DNA of 8,954 bases from an uncultured Gemmatimonadota bacterium (GTDB taxonomy: Bacteria; Gemmatimonadota; Gemmatimonadetes; Gemmatimonadales; GWC2-71-9): positions 1-8,954 of the forward strand of contig CALGOK010000182.1 in NCBI GenBank assembly GCA_937961295.1, given 5' to 3'. Below the pieces are notes generated by a model, which saw nothing but the letters and a program-made list of their open reading frames with translations, was not told the DNA's origin and searched no databases. Below are positions 1 through 5,940 of the stretch, piece by piece. The translations under genes and the position numbers were made by a program. Numbering within the stretch: position 1 is the stretch's first letter; every line of letters starts with the position of its first letter.

Positions 1-1
1 C

Positions 2-100
2 GGGTGCCGGCGCGAGGCACTCGGGACCGACGAGCGGGAGCGGGTCTGGGGGGGGTACCTGGACGCGATAGCGCGAGGGGCGAAGGGCGAGGGGCGCTGA
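2..100 (+). CDS. Partial 3' end of an unidentified gene
   Basis: One plus-strand frame is open from the window edge to a TGA at 98-100 and would encode the last 32 residues of a protein. The first two-thirds (residues 10-25, TDERERVWGGYLDAIA) read like ordinary charged and aromatic helical protein, and nearly every codon ends in G or C, as in the sure genes here. The other two plus frames lack this third-position bias. The last nine residues fall in the GGGGCGA-type repetitive sequence that precedes the large inverted repeat. The piece is too short to assign a family. It would converge on the flavoprotein gene ending at 177. The frame could also be open by chance. Confidence 0.4.
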   Translation, partial: GCRREALGTDERERVWGGYLDAIARGAKGEGR

Positions 101-105
101 GCTGA

Positions 106-176
106 CGCGACAACGCGAGGGGCGAGGAGCGGACTCACGACACCGCCCCTCGCCCCTCGCCATTCGCATTGTCGCG
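106..176. terminator. Large GC-rich inverted repeat between convergent gene ends
   Basis: The arms GCGAGGGGCGAGGAGCGG (115-132) and CCGCCCCTCGCCCCTCGC (143-160) pair over 18 positions with one mismatch around a 10-base loop. Outer arms CGCGACAA (106-113) and TTGTCGCG (169-176) also pair perfectly. The structure starts on the base next to the flavoprotein stop codon (177-179, minus strand). It sits where two genes converge, so a bidirectional transcription end is the likely role. Neither side has a T-run, so it is not a textbook intrinsic terminator. It could instead be a dispersed palindromic repeat. Related GGGGCGA units occur just upstream at 72-97. Confidence 0.5.
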
Positions 177-1565
177 CTACATCCCCGCAAACACGTTGTT
201 CACGCTCTCCGCCCAGGTGGGATGCGAGAACGTCCCGTCGCGCAGCGCCTGCCACGTGAGGCGCCCCATCATCGCCACCTGGAGCAGCGACGCCAGCTCG
301 CCGCCGTCGGGGGCGAGCACGGCGGCCCCGAGGAGGCGGTCGGTGCGGCGGTCGACCAGCACCTTGAGTTCGCCCCGCGTCTCGTCGGTCTCCAGTCCGC
401 GCGCGATCCGTTCGACCGGCATCCGCGCCACCCGGAACTCCTTTCCCGCCTCGCGCGCCTCGCGCTCGGTCATCCCGATGCGCCCCAGCTGCGGATCGGT
501 GAACACGGTGTAGGGTACCATCCGTCCGCGGGTGCTCGCCTTGCCGCCCTCCAGCAGGTTGGTGCGCAGGATCCGGTAGTCGTCGTAGGCGATGTGCGTG
601 AACGCCGGGCCACCCTTCACGTCGCCGATCGCGTACACGCCCTCCGCCGACGTGGCGAGCCGCGCGTTGACCTTCACGTGACCCTGCCGGGTGGTCTTCA
701 CGCCCGCTTCCCGCAGGCCGAGCCCCTGGGTGGCCGGCACGCGGCCGGCTGCGACCAGCAAGTGGCTCCCCGCCAGGGTGCTGCGCGCCCCCTCGTGCTC
801 CACCTCGACCTCGAGCGCTCCCTGGTCGCCGCGCACGGCGCGCGCGGCGGTGTTGGTGCGGATGTCGATCCCGCCGTCGCGCAAGATCGCGGCGAGCGCA
901 TCGCTCATGTCGTCATCTTCGTGCCCCACGATGCGGGAGCCGAACTCCACCACCGTCACCCGCGCGCCGAAGCGCCGGAACATCTGGGCGAACTCCAGCC
1001 CGATGTATCCGCCCCCGAGCACCACGAGATGCTCCGGCACCTCGGCGAGCTCCATGATCGAGGTGGAGTCGAGGTGCGGCACGGCATCGAGTCCCTTCAC
1101 CTTGGGCACCCGGTTCGTCGAGCCGGTGCTGATCACCACGATCTCGCCGCGCAGCGTCCGTTCCCCGCGTTCCGCGTCCACGGCGATGGTCCGCTCGCCA
1201 ATGAATCGCCCCTCGCCCCGGACCAGCTCCACCCCCGCCTCGCGCAGGCCGCTCTCGCTCCCGGACCGGAACGATGCCACGATCTCGCGCTTCCGCTCGC
1301 GCACGCGCTCGAGGTCCAGCGACACCGCTCCGGTCACGACTCCGTAGTCGGCACTTCGACGGGCAAGGTGGGCAACGCGGGCCGACGCCACCATCGTCTT
1401 GGTGGGCGTGCAGCCGTCGTTGACGCAGGTTCCACCGACGTGCTCGCGCTCGACCAGCGCCACCCGCTTGCCCGCGCGCGCGAACGCCGTGGCGAGCGGG
1501 TTGCCGCCCTGCCCGGAGCCGAGGACGATCAGGTCGTGGGTATCCGACGAGCTGGCATTCGGCAT
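177..1565 (-). CDS. FAD-dependent pyridine nucleotide-disulfide oxidoreductase (mercuric reductase/lipoamide dehydrogenase-like)
   Basis: This is a 462-residue cytoplasmic flavoprotein, the usual length for class I disulfide reductases. Domains in order are: an FAD-binding Rossmann motif GSGQGG (16-21); a redox-active disulfide in GGTCVNDGCTPTK (Cys47 and Cys52); an NAD(P)H-binding motif GGGYIG (184-189); the second FAD motif 'VYAIGD'; and a C-terminal dimerisation domain ending in HPTWAE, which gives the catalytic His448-Glu453 pair. Such enzymes pass electrons from NAD(P)H through FAD and the disulfide to a substrate. The substrate here is unknown. Cys47 and Cys52 are the only cysteines, so the C-terminal Cys pair and the N-terminal metal-binding domain typical of MerA are absent. 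The CVNDGC disulfide sequence differs from the CxNxGC of classical lipoamide dehydrogenases, and no dehydrogenase-complex genes lie nearby. The ATG at 1563-1565 is the only Met before the FAD motif; I see no Shine-Dalgarno site before it. The gene is divergent from hutI. Confidence 0.9.
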   Translation of the reverse strand: MPNASSSDTHDLIVLGSGQGGNPLATAFARAGKRVALVEREHVGGTCVNDGCTPTKTMVASARVAHLARRSADYGVVTGAVSLDLERVRERKREIVASFRSGSESGLREAGVELVRGEGRFIGERTIAVDAERGERTLRGEIVVISTGSTNRVPKVKGLDAVPHLDSTSIMELAEVPEHLVVLGGGYIGLEFAQMFRRFGARVTVVEFGSRIVGHEDDDMSDALAAILRDGGIDIRTNTAARAVRGDQGALEVEVEHEGARSTLAGSHLLVAAGRVPATQGLGLREAGVKTTRQGHVKVNARLATSAEGVYAIGDVKGGPAFTHIAYDDYRILRTNLLEGGKASTRGRMVPYTVFTDPQLGRIGMTEREAREAGKEFRVARMPVERIARGLETDETRGELKVLVDRRTDRLLGAAVLAPDGGELASLLQVAMMGRLTWQALRDGTFSHPTWAESVNNVFAGM

Positions 1566-1655
1566 GGATCGCTGCTGGCTGAAGGAGGCGGGTGAGGGGG
1601 GCTACATCCTTCACCCTTCACCACCGCCCAGGTTCCATCGCGCTAGATTCGTCGC
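1566..1655. promoter_or_regulatory. Divergent intergenic region between the flavoprotein gene and hutI
   Basis: These 90 bp must hold the promoters of both divergent genes. They contain an inverted repeat, GGGTGA (1590-1595) and TCACCC (1611-1616), separated by 15 bp, and a short direct repeat of TTCACC at 1610-1615 and 1617-1622. Either could be a regulator site serving both directions, but short G/C-rich repeats arise easily at this base composition. The only convincing -10-like element on the hutI side is listed separately. I see no clear -10 for the minus-strand gene. Confidence 0.35.
1644..1649 (+). promoter_or_regulatory. Candidate -10 box TAGATT of hutI (possibly leaderless)
   Basis: TAGATT fits the TANNNT form of a -10 box and is one of very few A/T-rich hexamers in this region. 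It ends 6 bp before the GTG at 1656, and no Shine-Dalgarno sequence lies between. Transcription would then start at or next to the start codon, giving a leaderless mRNA. No good -35 is visible at 16-18 bp. Similar G(G/C)TA-containing boxes occur at 5741, 6948 and 8453. Confidence 0.4.
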
Positions 1656-2885
1656 GTGTCCTCCGCCGACCTGCTCCTCACCGGAATCAGCCAGCTCGCC
1701 ACGCCGCCCGTGACGGGCGCCCGGCGCGGCGCCGCGATGCGCGAACTGCGCGTCATCGAGCAGGCCGCGATCGCGATCCGTGGCGAGACGATCCTCTGGG
1801 CCGGCCCCGCCGCCGAGTGGAACGGGAAGGCAACCGCCACACTGGACCTCGGTGGCCGTGCGGTGATTCCCGCGCTGGTCGACCCCCACACGCACGCGGT
1901 GTGGGCCGGTGATCGCTACGCGGACTTCGAGGCGCGCGCCGCCGGCGTCCCGTACGAGGCCATCCTCGCGGCGGGCGGCGGGATTCGCAGCTCGGTGCGC
2001 GCCACCCAGGCCGCGTCGGTGATGGAGCTGATCTCCCTCGCACGGCCGCGCATCGGCGCCCTGGTGTCGAGCGGCGCCGCCACGATCGAGATCAAGAGCG
2101 GCTACGGGTTCACGCCCGAGGCAGAGCTGCGCTCGCTCGAGGCGATCGACGCGATCCGCCAGAAGGCCAAGGTCCGCATTGTCGCCACGCTCCTCATCCA
2201 CGTGCCGCCGACCGACGCCGGGGAACGCGGAGACTATCTCGACACGGTGTGCCGCGACCTGATCCCCGAGGTGGCACGCCGCAACCTTGCCACGGCGGTG
2301 GACGTGTTCATCGAGCGGGAGGCGTGGCAGGTGGACGAGGCGGCCCGGATCTTCTCCGCCGCCCGCGACGCCGGCCTGGCCCGCAAGGCGCACGTCGACC
2401 AGTTCCACGCCATCGGCGGCGTGGCATGTGCCCTGGAGCACGGGGCGCTGTCGGTGGACCATCTCGAGGCGAGCGGTGCCGCCGAGATCGCGGCACTCGC
2501 CACCAGCGACACCGTCGCCACCCTCCTCCCCGGCGTCACGCTGCATCTCGGCATCGCGGCCGCACCCGGACGGGCACTGGTCGACGCGGGCGCCATCGTG
2601 GCCGTGGGCACCGACCTCAACCCGGGATCGTCGCCGCTCTTCTCCACTCAGCAGGCGCTGGCGCTCGCGGTGCGGCTCAACGGCCTGGCTCCCGCCGAGG
2701 CGCTCACCGCGGCCACCGCCAACGCCGCCGCCGCGCTGGGTCTCGCCGATCGCGGGGCGGTCGTGGCCGGTGCGCGTGCCGACCTGGCGGTGCTGGGCGA
2801 CCGCGACTGGCGGGCTGTCGCGTGGCAGCTCGGACCCTCGCCGGTGGAGCAGGTCTACATTGGTGGCAGGGAGGTGACCGCGTGA
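1656..2885 (+). CDS. hutI: Imidazolonepropionase HutI
   Basis: This 409-residue amidohydrolase hydrolyses 4-imidazolone-5-propanoate to N-formimidoyl-L-glutamate, the third step of histidine degradation, in the cytoplasm. Family landmarks appear in order: VDPHTHAVWAG with the metal-binding His78 and His80; EIKSGYG (145-151), a HutI signature; a histidine in TLLIHVPP (His182); HVDQFHAIGG with the metal ligand His246; and TDLNPGSSP with Asp320, the catalytic or metal-binding aspartate. The length is normal for the family. The start is the GTG at 1656, which puts the N-terminal beta-domain in register; no Shine-Dalgarno site precedes it. The stop codon overlaps the GTG of hutH (GTGA), so the two are probably co-transcribed and translationally coupled. 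The usual partner hutU is not in the window. Confidence 0.96.
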   Translation: MSSADLLLTGISQLATPPVTGARRGAAMRELRVIEQAAIAIRGETILWAGPAAEWNGKATATLDLGGRAVIPALVDPHTHAVWAGDRYADFEARAAGVPYEAILAAGGGIRSSVRATQAASVMELISLARPRIGALVSSGAATIEIKSGYGFTPEAELRSLEAIDAIRQKAKVRIVATLLIHVPPTDAGERGDYLDTVCRDLIPEVARRNLATAVDVFIEREAWQVDEAARIFSAARDAGLARKAHVDQFHAIGGVACALEHGALSVDHLEASGAAEIAALATSDTVATLLPGVTLHLGIAAAPGRALVDAGAIVAVGTDLNPGSSPLFSTQQALALAVRLNGLAPAEALTAATANAAAALGLADRGAVVAGARADLAVLGDRDWRAVAWQLGPSPVEQVYIGGREVTA

Positions 2886-4414
2886 GCAACGACACCGTGC
2901 TGGTCGGCGAGCCACTGGCGATCGCCGATGTCGTCCGGGTGGCGCGCGACGGCGCGACCGCCGCGCTGGCCCCGTCGGCGCGCGACCGGATGCAGCGCTC
3001 GCGGGCGTACATCGAGCGCCTGGTTGCCGAGGGGCGTACGGTGTACGGTGTCACCACCGGGTTCGGCAAGCTCTCCTCCGAGCGGATCGCGCCGGCCGAC
3101 GTGCGGCAGCTGCAGCGCAACCTGATCGTGTCGCACGCCATGGGTGTCGGCGAGCCCCTCCCCGACGAGGTGGTGCGCGCGATGCTCCTGTTGCGCGCCC
3201 AGTCGCTCGCGCTGGGGCACAGTGGCATCCGGGTGGAAGTGGTGGAGCTGCTCATCGAGCTGCTCGACCGCGGGGTGATCCCGGTGGTGCCGTCGCAGGG
3301 CTCGGTGGGCGCCAGCGGCGACCTCGCTCCGCTGGCCCACGTGGCGCTCACCCTGATCGGCGAGGGGCACGCCCATGTCCGCGACCAGGTGCTCCCCTCC
3401 GCCAAGGCCCTGGAACTGGTCGGGCTCACGCCGGTGGTGCTCGAGGCCAAGGAGGGGCTCGCCCTCATCAACGGCACCCAGGCGATGACGGCGATCGGGG
3501 CGATCGTGGTCCACGACACCCGCAACTTTGCCACCGTGGCCGACATCGCCGCGGCGATGTCGCTCGAGGCGCTCAAGGGCACCCGGGCACCGTTCGATCC
3601 GCGGGTGACGCAGGTCCGCCCCCATCCCGGCGCCATTGCCTCGGCGGCCAACGTCCTGCGGATCTCGGCCGACTCGCCGATCCACGCCTCGCACGCCGAC
3701 TGCGACAAGGTGCAGGACGCCTACTCGCTCCGCTGCGTGCCGCAGGTGCACGGTGCCTCGCGCGACGCGCTCGCCCACGTGGCCGAGGTGATCACCCGCG
3801 AGGTCAACGCGGTGACCGACAATCCGCTGGTGTTTGCCGACGACGACCACGTGGTGTCGGCGGGCAACTTCCATGGCCAGCCGGTGGCGGTGGCAATGGA
3901 CTACGCCAAGGTGGCGATCGCCGAGCTGGCCAATATCGCCGAGCGGCGGGTGGAGCACATCCTCGACCCGGCGGTGAGCGGCCTTCCCGCCTTCCTCGCC
4001 AGGCAGGGCGGACTCCACAGCGGGCTGATGATCTCGCAGTACACCGCGGCGTCGCTGGTGAGCGAGAACAAGGTGCTGGCGCATCCGGCCAGTGTCGACT
4101 CGATTCCCACCTCCGCCAACCAGGAGGACCACGTCTCGATGGGAACCACGGCGGCCCGGCAGTGCGCGATGATCCTCGACAATGCGCGCTGGGTGATGGC
4201 CATCGAGGTGCTCAACGCCACCGAGGCGCTCGGCTTCCACGCGCCGCTGGAGCCCGGCCCCGCGGTCAAGGCGGCCGTCCAGGCGGTCCGCGAGGTGGTG
4301 CCGCCGCTCGACGCCGACCGGATCATGACCGGCGACCTCGCCGCGGTCCGCGAGATGATCGTCGACGGCCGGCTGCGCGAGGCGGTCGAGGCGGTGACCG
4401 GCACGCTGGCCTGA
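2882..4414 (+). CDS. hutH: Histidine ammonia-lyase HutH
   Basis: This 510-residue enzyme removes ammonia from L-histidine to give urocanate, the first step of histidine degradation. The Ala144-Ser145-Gly146 triad in GSVGASGDLAPLAH forms the MIO prosthetic group. Other aromatic ammonia-lyase landmarks are Tyr55 in YGVTTGFG, LQRNLIVSHAMG, LINGTQAM, QDAYSLRC followed by PQVHG, SAGNFHGQP, and the C-terminal PTSANQEDHVSMG. Length and motif positions match bacterial HutH. The frame is open much further upstream, into hutI, but the GTG at 2882 overlaps the hutI stop and gives the family-typical N-terminus. The last 54 codons are copied in decayed form at 5788-5877, ahead of LP4. No terminator-like hairpin follows the stop, so transcription may run on into the lipoprotein genes 63 bp downstream. 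Confidence 0.97.
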   Translation: MSNDTVLVGEPLAIADVVRVARDGATAALAPSARDRMQRSRAYIERLVAEGRTVYGVTTGFGKLSSERIAPADVRQLQRNLIVSHAMGVGEPLPDEVVRAMLLLRAQSLALGHSGIRVEVVELLIELLDRGVIPVVPSQGSVGASGDLAPLAHVALTLIGEGHAHVRDQVLPSAKALELVGLTPVVLEAKEGLALINGTQAMTAIGAIVVHDTRNFATVADIAAAMSLEALKGTRAPFDPRVTQVRPHPGAIASAANVLRISADSPIHASHADCDKVQDAYSLRCVPQVHGASRDALAHVAEVITREVNAVTDNPLVFADDDHVVSAGNFHGQPVAVAMDYAKVAIAELANIAERRVEHILDPAVSGLPAFLARQGGLHSGLMISQYTAASLVSENKVLAHPASVDSIPTSANQEDHVSMGTTAARQCAMILDNARWVMAIEVLNATEALGFHAPLEPGPAVKAAVQAVREVVPPLDADRIMTGDLAAVREMIVDGRLREAVEAVTGTLA

Positions 4415-4416
4415 CG

Positions 4417-4437
4417 CTTGACGGCGGCTTGACCGCC
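4417..4437 (+). repeat. Tandem CTTGAYSGC direct repeats, LP1 leader
   Basis: CTTGACGGC (4417-4425) and CTTGACCGC (4428-4436) repeat head-to-tail with an 11-bp period. The second begins 50 bp before the LP1 start. The same pair stands before LP4 and LP5. One-helical-turn direct repeats are typical of OmpR/PhoB-family regulator sites, so a binding site is a reasonable inference. The embedded TTGAC also looks like a -35 element, but nothing resembling a -10 lies 16-18 bp downstream. Confidence 0.45.
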
Positions 4438-4450
4438 CGAGGGCTCATTC

Positions 4451-4477
4451 CGGAAGTCTCCAACCACGAGGCTTCCG
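4451..4477 (+). promoter_or_regulatory. Hairpin abutting the LP1 start codon, burying the RBS
   Basis: CGGAAGTCTC (4451-4460) pairs with GAGGCTTCCG (4468-4477) over 10 bp, including one G-U, around the 7-base loop CAACCAC. The stem ends on the base directly before the ATG at 4478. The only Shine-Dalgarno-like sequence, GAGG at 4468-4471 with 6-base spacing, lies in the right arm, so folding would block ribosome entry. The same structure recurs before LP4 and, with a different sequence, before LP5. Confidence 0.6.
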
Positions 4478-4882
4478 ATGTCCCGACACCACCCGCTCCG
4501 CCAACCCGCCGCGGCCCTGCTTGGCGCCCTCGTGCTGCTGCACACGACCGGCTGCACGACATGGCGCACCTTCACGCCAACCACGCCAAAGCAGATCGAG
4601 GAGCTCGCGCCACTCCCGATCAGGATCGTGACCACGACCGGCGACACGATCGTGGCTCAACGGTACCAGGTCCGGGGTGACTCGATCGTGCTCCGCACCG
4701 GAGGCGGTGGCGCGGCGACAGATCCGACCCGAACGCTGGCCCTGGCCGGACTCCGTTCCATCGAGGGGCGAACCACGAATACCGCCGGGACGGTGGTGCT
4801 TGGCGCAGCGATGGTGGCTGGCGTCCTCGGCCTCATCGCGGTGGCCAACGCCGGCAATTTTTCCTGGGGCTCCGCGCAATGA
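4478..4882 (+). CDS. Small predicted lipoprotein LP1 (first of five paralogues)
   Basis: This 134-residue protein has a basic and histidine-containing N-terminus, a hydrophobic stretch (11-21) and TTGC with Cys26 as the likely lipidation site. The motif is relaxed, with Thr at -3. A 'TWRTFTP' motif follows, then beta-strand-like repeats including GDTIV and VRGDSIV, then 'LRSIEGR', and a hydrophobic segment at about 102-125. Thr follows the cysteine, which by the E. coli rule suggests the outer membrane. The order (W motif, strand with G, (G)DS(I/V)(V/I), hydrophobic tail) is shared with the next four genes. The ATG at 4478 is set by GAGG, 6 bases upstream, and by the abutting hairpin. It overlaps LP2 by ATGA. 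I do not recognise a characterised family. The compact beta-rich core could be a small barrel, but that is a guess. Confidence 0.8.
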   Translation: MSRHHPLRQPAAALLGALVLLHTTGCTTWRTFTPTTPKQIEELAPLPIRIVTTTGDTIVAQRYQVRGDSIVLRTGGGGAATDPTRTLALAGLRSIEGRTTNTAGTVVLGAAMVAGVLGLIAVANAGNFSWGSAQ

Positions 4883-5274
4883 CCCGCAACCCCATGGCCA
4901 CGCGCCTCACGGCGACCGCCCTCATTGCGCTGCTCCTCCTCAACGCCACGGCCTGCACCAAGTGGCGAGTGGTCGACCAGCCGACCCCCGAATCGCTCAA
5001 TCGGGGCACGCCCACGCACTACCGCCTCACCCTCCACAACGGCGAGGTCCGGACCGTCGGCCAGCTGGAACGGGTGGCCGATTCCCTGATCACCTACCGG
5101 TACTTCGCCACGCGTGACTCCCTGGTCCGCCAGCGTACGGCGATTCCCGTGGATTCGGTCCGACGCATCGAGGGGCGCGTGAACAACCCTGGGGCGACTG
5201 GCGCGGGAGTCGGATTCATGGTTGCGCTGGTGGCAGGCGTCGTGGCCCTCGCCACCGTTGACCTGGGGCTCTGA
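4879..5274 (+). CDS. Small predicted lipoprotein LP2 (paralogue of LP1)
   Basis: This is a 131-residue paralogue of LP1 with the same plan: a hydrophobic leader, then NATAC with Cys26 (Ala at -1 and -3, a weak lipobox), then TKWRVVDQPTPE. The beta-rich core contains 'ADSLITYR', matching the GDSIV motif of the others, and VDSVRRIEGRVNNPG, which corresponds to LRSIEGRTTNTAG in LP1. A hydrophobic C-terminal segment runs from about 105 to 127. The ATG overlaps the LP1 stop (ATGA), no Shine-Dalgarno site is visible, and translation is probably coupled to LP1. A second in-frame ATG at codon 6 would also leave a workable signal peptide. The function is unknown. LP1 and LP2 share more in the IEGR region than either does with LP3-LP5. 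Confidence 0.8.
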   Translation: MTRNPMATRLTATALIALLLLNATACTKWRVVDQPTPESLNRGTPTHYRLTLHNGEVRTVGQLERVADSLITYRYFATRDSLVRQRTAIPVDSVRRIEGRVNNPGATGAGVGFMVALVAGVVALATVDLGL

Positions 5275-5276
5275 CC

Positions 5277-5729
5277 ATGACCAGTCACGCACTGCAGCAT
5301 GGCAACGCCGAGCGCCTGCTCCGCCGGGGAGTTGGCCAGCACGCTCGCGAATGCACTCGAACACTCCGGACCGGGTCCCTGCGCGCCGCGCTGTTCCTCG
5401 CGCTCCTCGCACCCCTCCTGGGCGGTTGCTACAAGTGGAGCGCCGTGCCCGATCCCGTGCCCGCCATCAACGAGGCAGGCCCGCGCGCGACCTTCCGCTT
5501 CGTGCTTCAGCGTGGCGACACGGCCTGGCTCAGGGGACCGTCGTTCCGGGGGGACTCTGTGGTTGGCCTGTCGCTCCAGGAGGCCAGGGTTCCCCGTCCG
5601 GGCATCCTCTGGCGCGATGTCATCGAGGTCCGCCGCCAGCGGTTCGACGGCGTGGGATCGTTCATCGGAATCGGACTGCTGGGCGTAGTCGGTTTCATCG
5701 GCGGAGCTGCAGCCTCCTTCGGGGGATGA
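5277..5729 (+). CDS. Small predicted lipoprotein LP3 (paralogue, long N-terminus)
   Basis: This 150-residue protein carries the same architecture: a hydrophobic stretch (37-48), LLGGC with Cys51 (the best lipobox of the five), YKWSAVPDPVP, a strand-rich core with FRGDSVVGL, then VIEVRRQRF, and a glycine-rich hydrophobic tail (about 125-150). The ATG lies 2 bp after the LP2 stop, so LP1-LP2-LP3 form a tightly packed unit. The region before the hydrophobic core is about 35 residues, unusually long for a lipoprotein signal. There is no internal ATG, GTG or TTG in frame that would shorten it. Either the long leader is real, or translation starts at a rarer codon. Function unknown. Confidence 0.75.
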   Translation: MTSHALQHGNAERLLRRGVGQHARECTRTLRTGSLRAALFLALLAPLLGGCYKWSAVPDPVPAINEAGPRATFRFVLQRGDTAWLRGPSFRGDSVVGLSLQEARVPRPGILWRDVIEVRRQRFDGVGSFIGIGLLGVVGFIGGAAASFGG

Positions 5730-5738
5730 CGACCGGGC

Positions 5739-5773
5739 GGTAGGATGGGGGAGGCCAGCACCTCCCCCGCCCC
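5739..5773 (+). promoter_or_regulatory. GGTAGGAT box and G/C hairpin after LP3
   Basis: GGTAGGAT (5739-5746) is followed by a perfect 8-bp stem, GGGGGAGG (5747-5754) with CCTCCCCC (5761-5768), around a 6-base loop. The hairpin could end the LP1-LP3 transcript, although there is no T-run. TAGGAT also fits a TANNNT -10 box, which would start an approximately 190-base leader for LP4. The same GGTAGGAT, 17 bases, CCCCCGCCCC layout recurs at 6946-6980. Confidence 0.4.
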
Positions 5774-5787
5774 CCACCCCCAGAAGA

Positions 5788-5877
5788 CCCGGCCCCGCCG
5801 TGCAGGCGGTCCGCGAGATGATCGTCGACGGTCGGCTGCGCGAGGCAGGCGAGGCGGTGACCGGCGCGCCGACCTGA
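5788..5877 (+). pseudogene. Decayed copy of the hutH 3' end
   Basis: These 90 bp match the last 162 bp of hutH (4253-4414) with 72 bp missing. From GCGGTCCGCGAG onward the copy follows hutH to the same stop codon (TGA 5875-5877), keeping the reading frame: QAVREMIVDGRLREAGEAVTG. Sixty bases that lie between two 12-bp direct repeats in hutH (4283-4294 and 4343-4354) are gone, leaving a single repeat, and 12 more are missing nearby. Of the substitutions in the last 20 codons, V to G, T to A, L to P and A to T change residues, so protein constraint has been lost. There is no start codon for a working protein. The homology continues through the following leader to the LP4 ATG. Confidence 0.85.
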
Positions 5878-5879
5878 CG

Positions 5880-5900
5880 CTTGACCGCGGCTTGATCGCC
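5880..5900 (+). repeat. Tandem CTTGAYSGC direct repeats, LP4 leader
   Basis: CTTGACCGC (5880-5888) and CTTGATCGC (5891-5899) repeat with an 11-bp period. The second begins exactly 50 bp before the LP4 start, as in the LP1 leader. The element lies in the duplicated segment, so its presence is partly explained by descent. The third, more diverged copy before LP5 is the better evidence of constraint. Confidence 0.45.
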
Positions 5901-5913
5901 GCGGGCTCCCTTC

Positions 5914-5940
5914 CGGAGGTCTCCAACCACGAGGCTTCCG
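5914..5940 (+). promoter_or_regulatory. Hairpin abutting the LP4 start codon, burying the RBS
   Basis: CGGAGGTCTC (5914-5923) pairs with GAGGCTTCCG (5931-5940), with loop CAACCAC identical to that of LP1. The one change from the LP1 stem, A to G at 5918, turns an A-U pair into G-U, so the 10-bp stem survives. It ends on the base before the ATG at 5941. GAGG (5931-5934), the only RBS-like sequence, is inside the stem. Confidence 0.6.

Noticed and set aside
72..160. Possible CRISPR-like repeats (GCGAGGGGCGA units)
   Set aside because: Units are 7-11 bp, adjacent or inverted, without regular spacers, and no cas genes are present.
222..1595. Long plus-strand open frame (457 codons) across the flavoprotein gene
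   Set aside because: It is antisense to a gene with complete cofactor motifs. Its product is rich in Arg, His and Ala with no motif, as expected of the shadow frame of a GC-rich gene.
2249..2881. N-terminal extension of hutH into hutI
   Set aside because: The frame is open, but the extension is Arg/Gly-rich shadow sequence over hutI. The GTG at 2882 gives the normal HutH length and a GTGA overlap.
1611..4240. Long minus-strand open frames across hutI (1611-2915) and hutH (2855-4240)
   Set aside because: Both are opposite well-conserved enzymes, have low-complexity Arg/His/Gly-rich products, and lie on the strand where third-position bias makes stops rare.
4417..4437. TTGAC in the direct repeats as a -35 element
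   Set aside because: In all three leaders the hexamer 17 bp downstream is G-rich (GGAAGT, GGAGGT, GGCACA) and unlike a -10 box. The 11-bp pairing is better explained by a regulator site.
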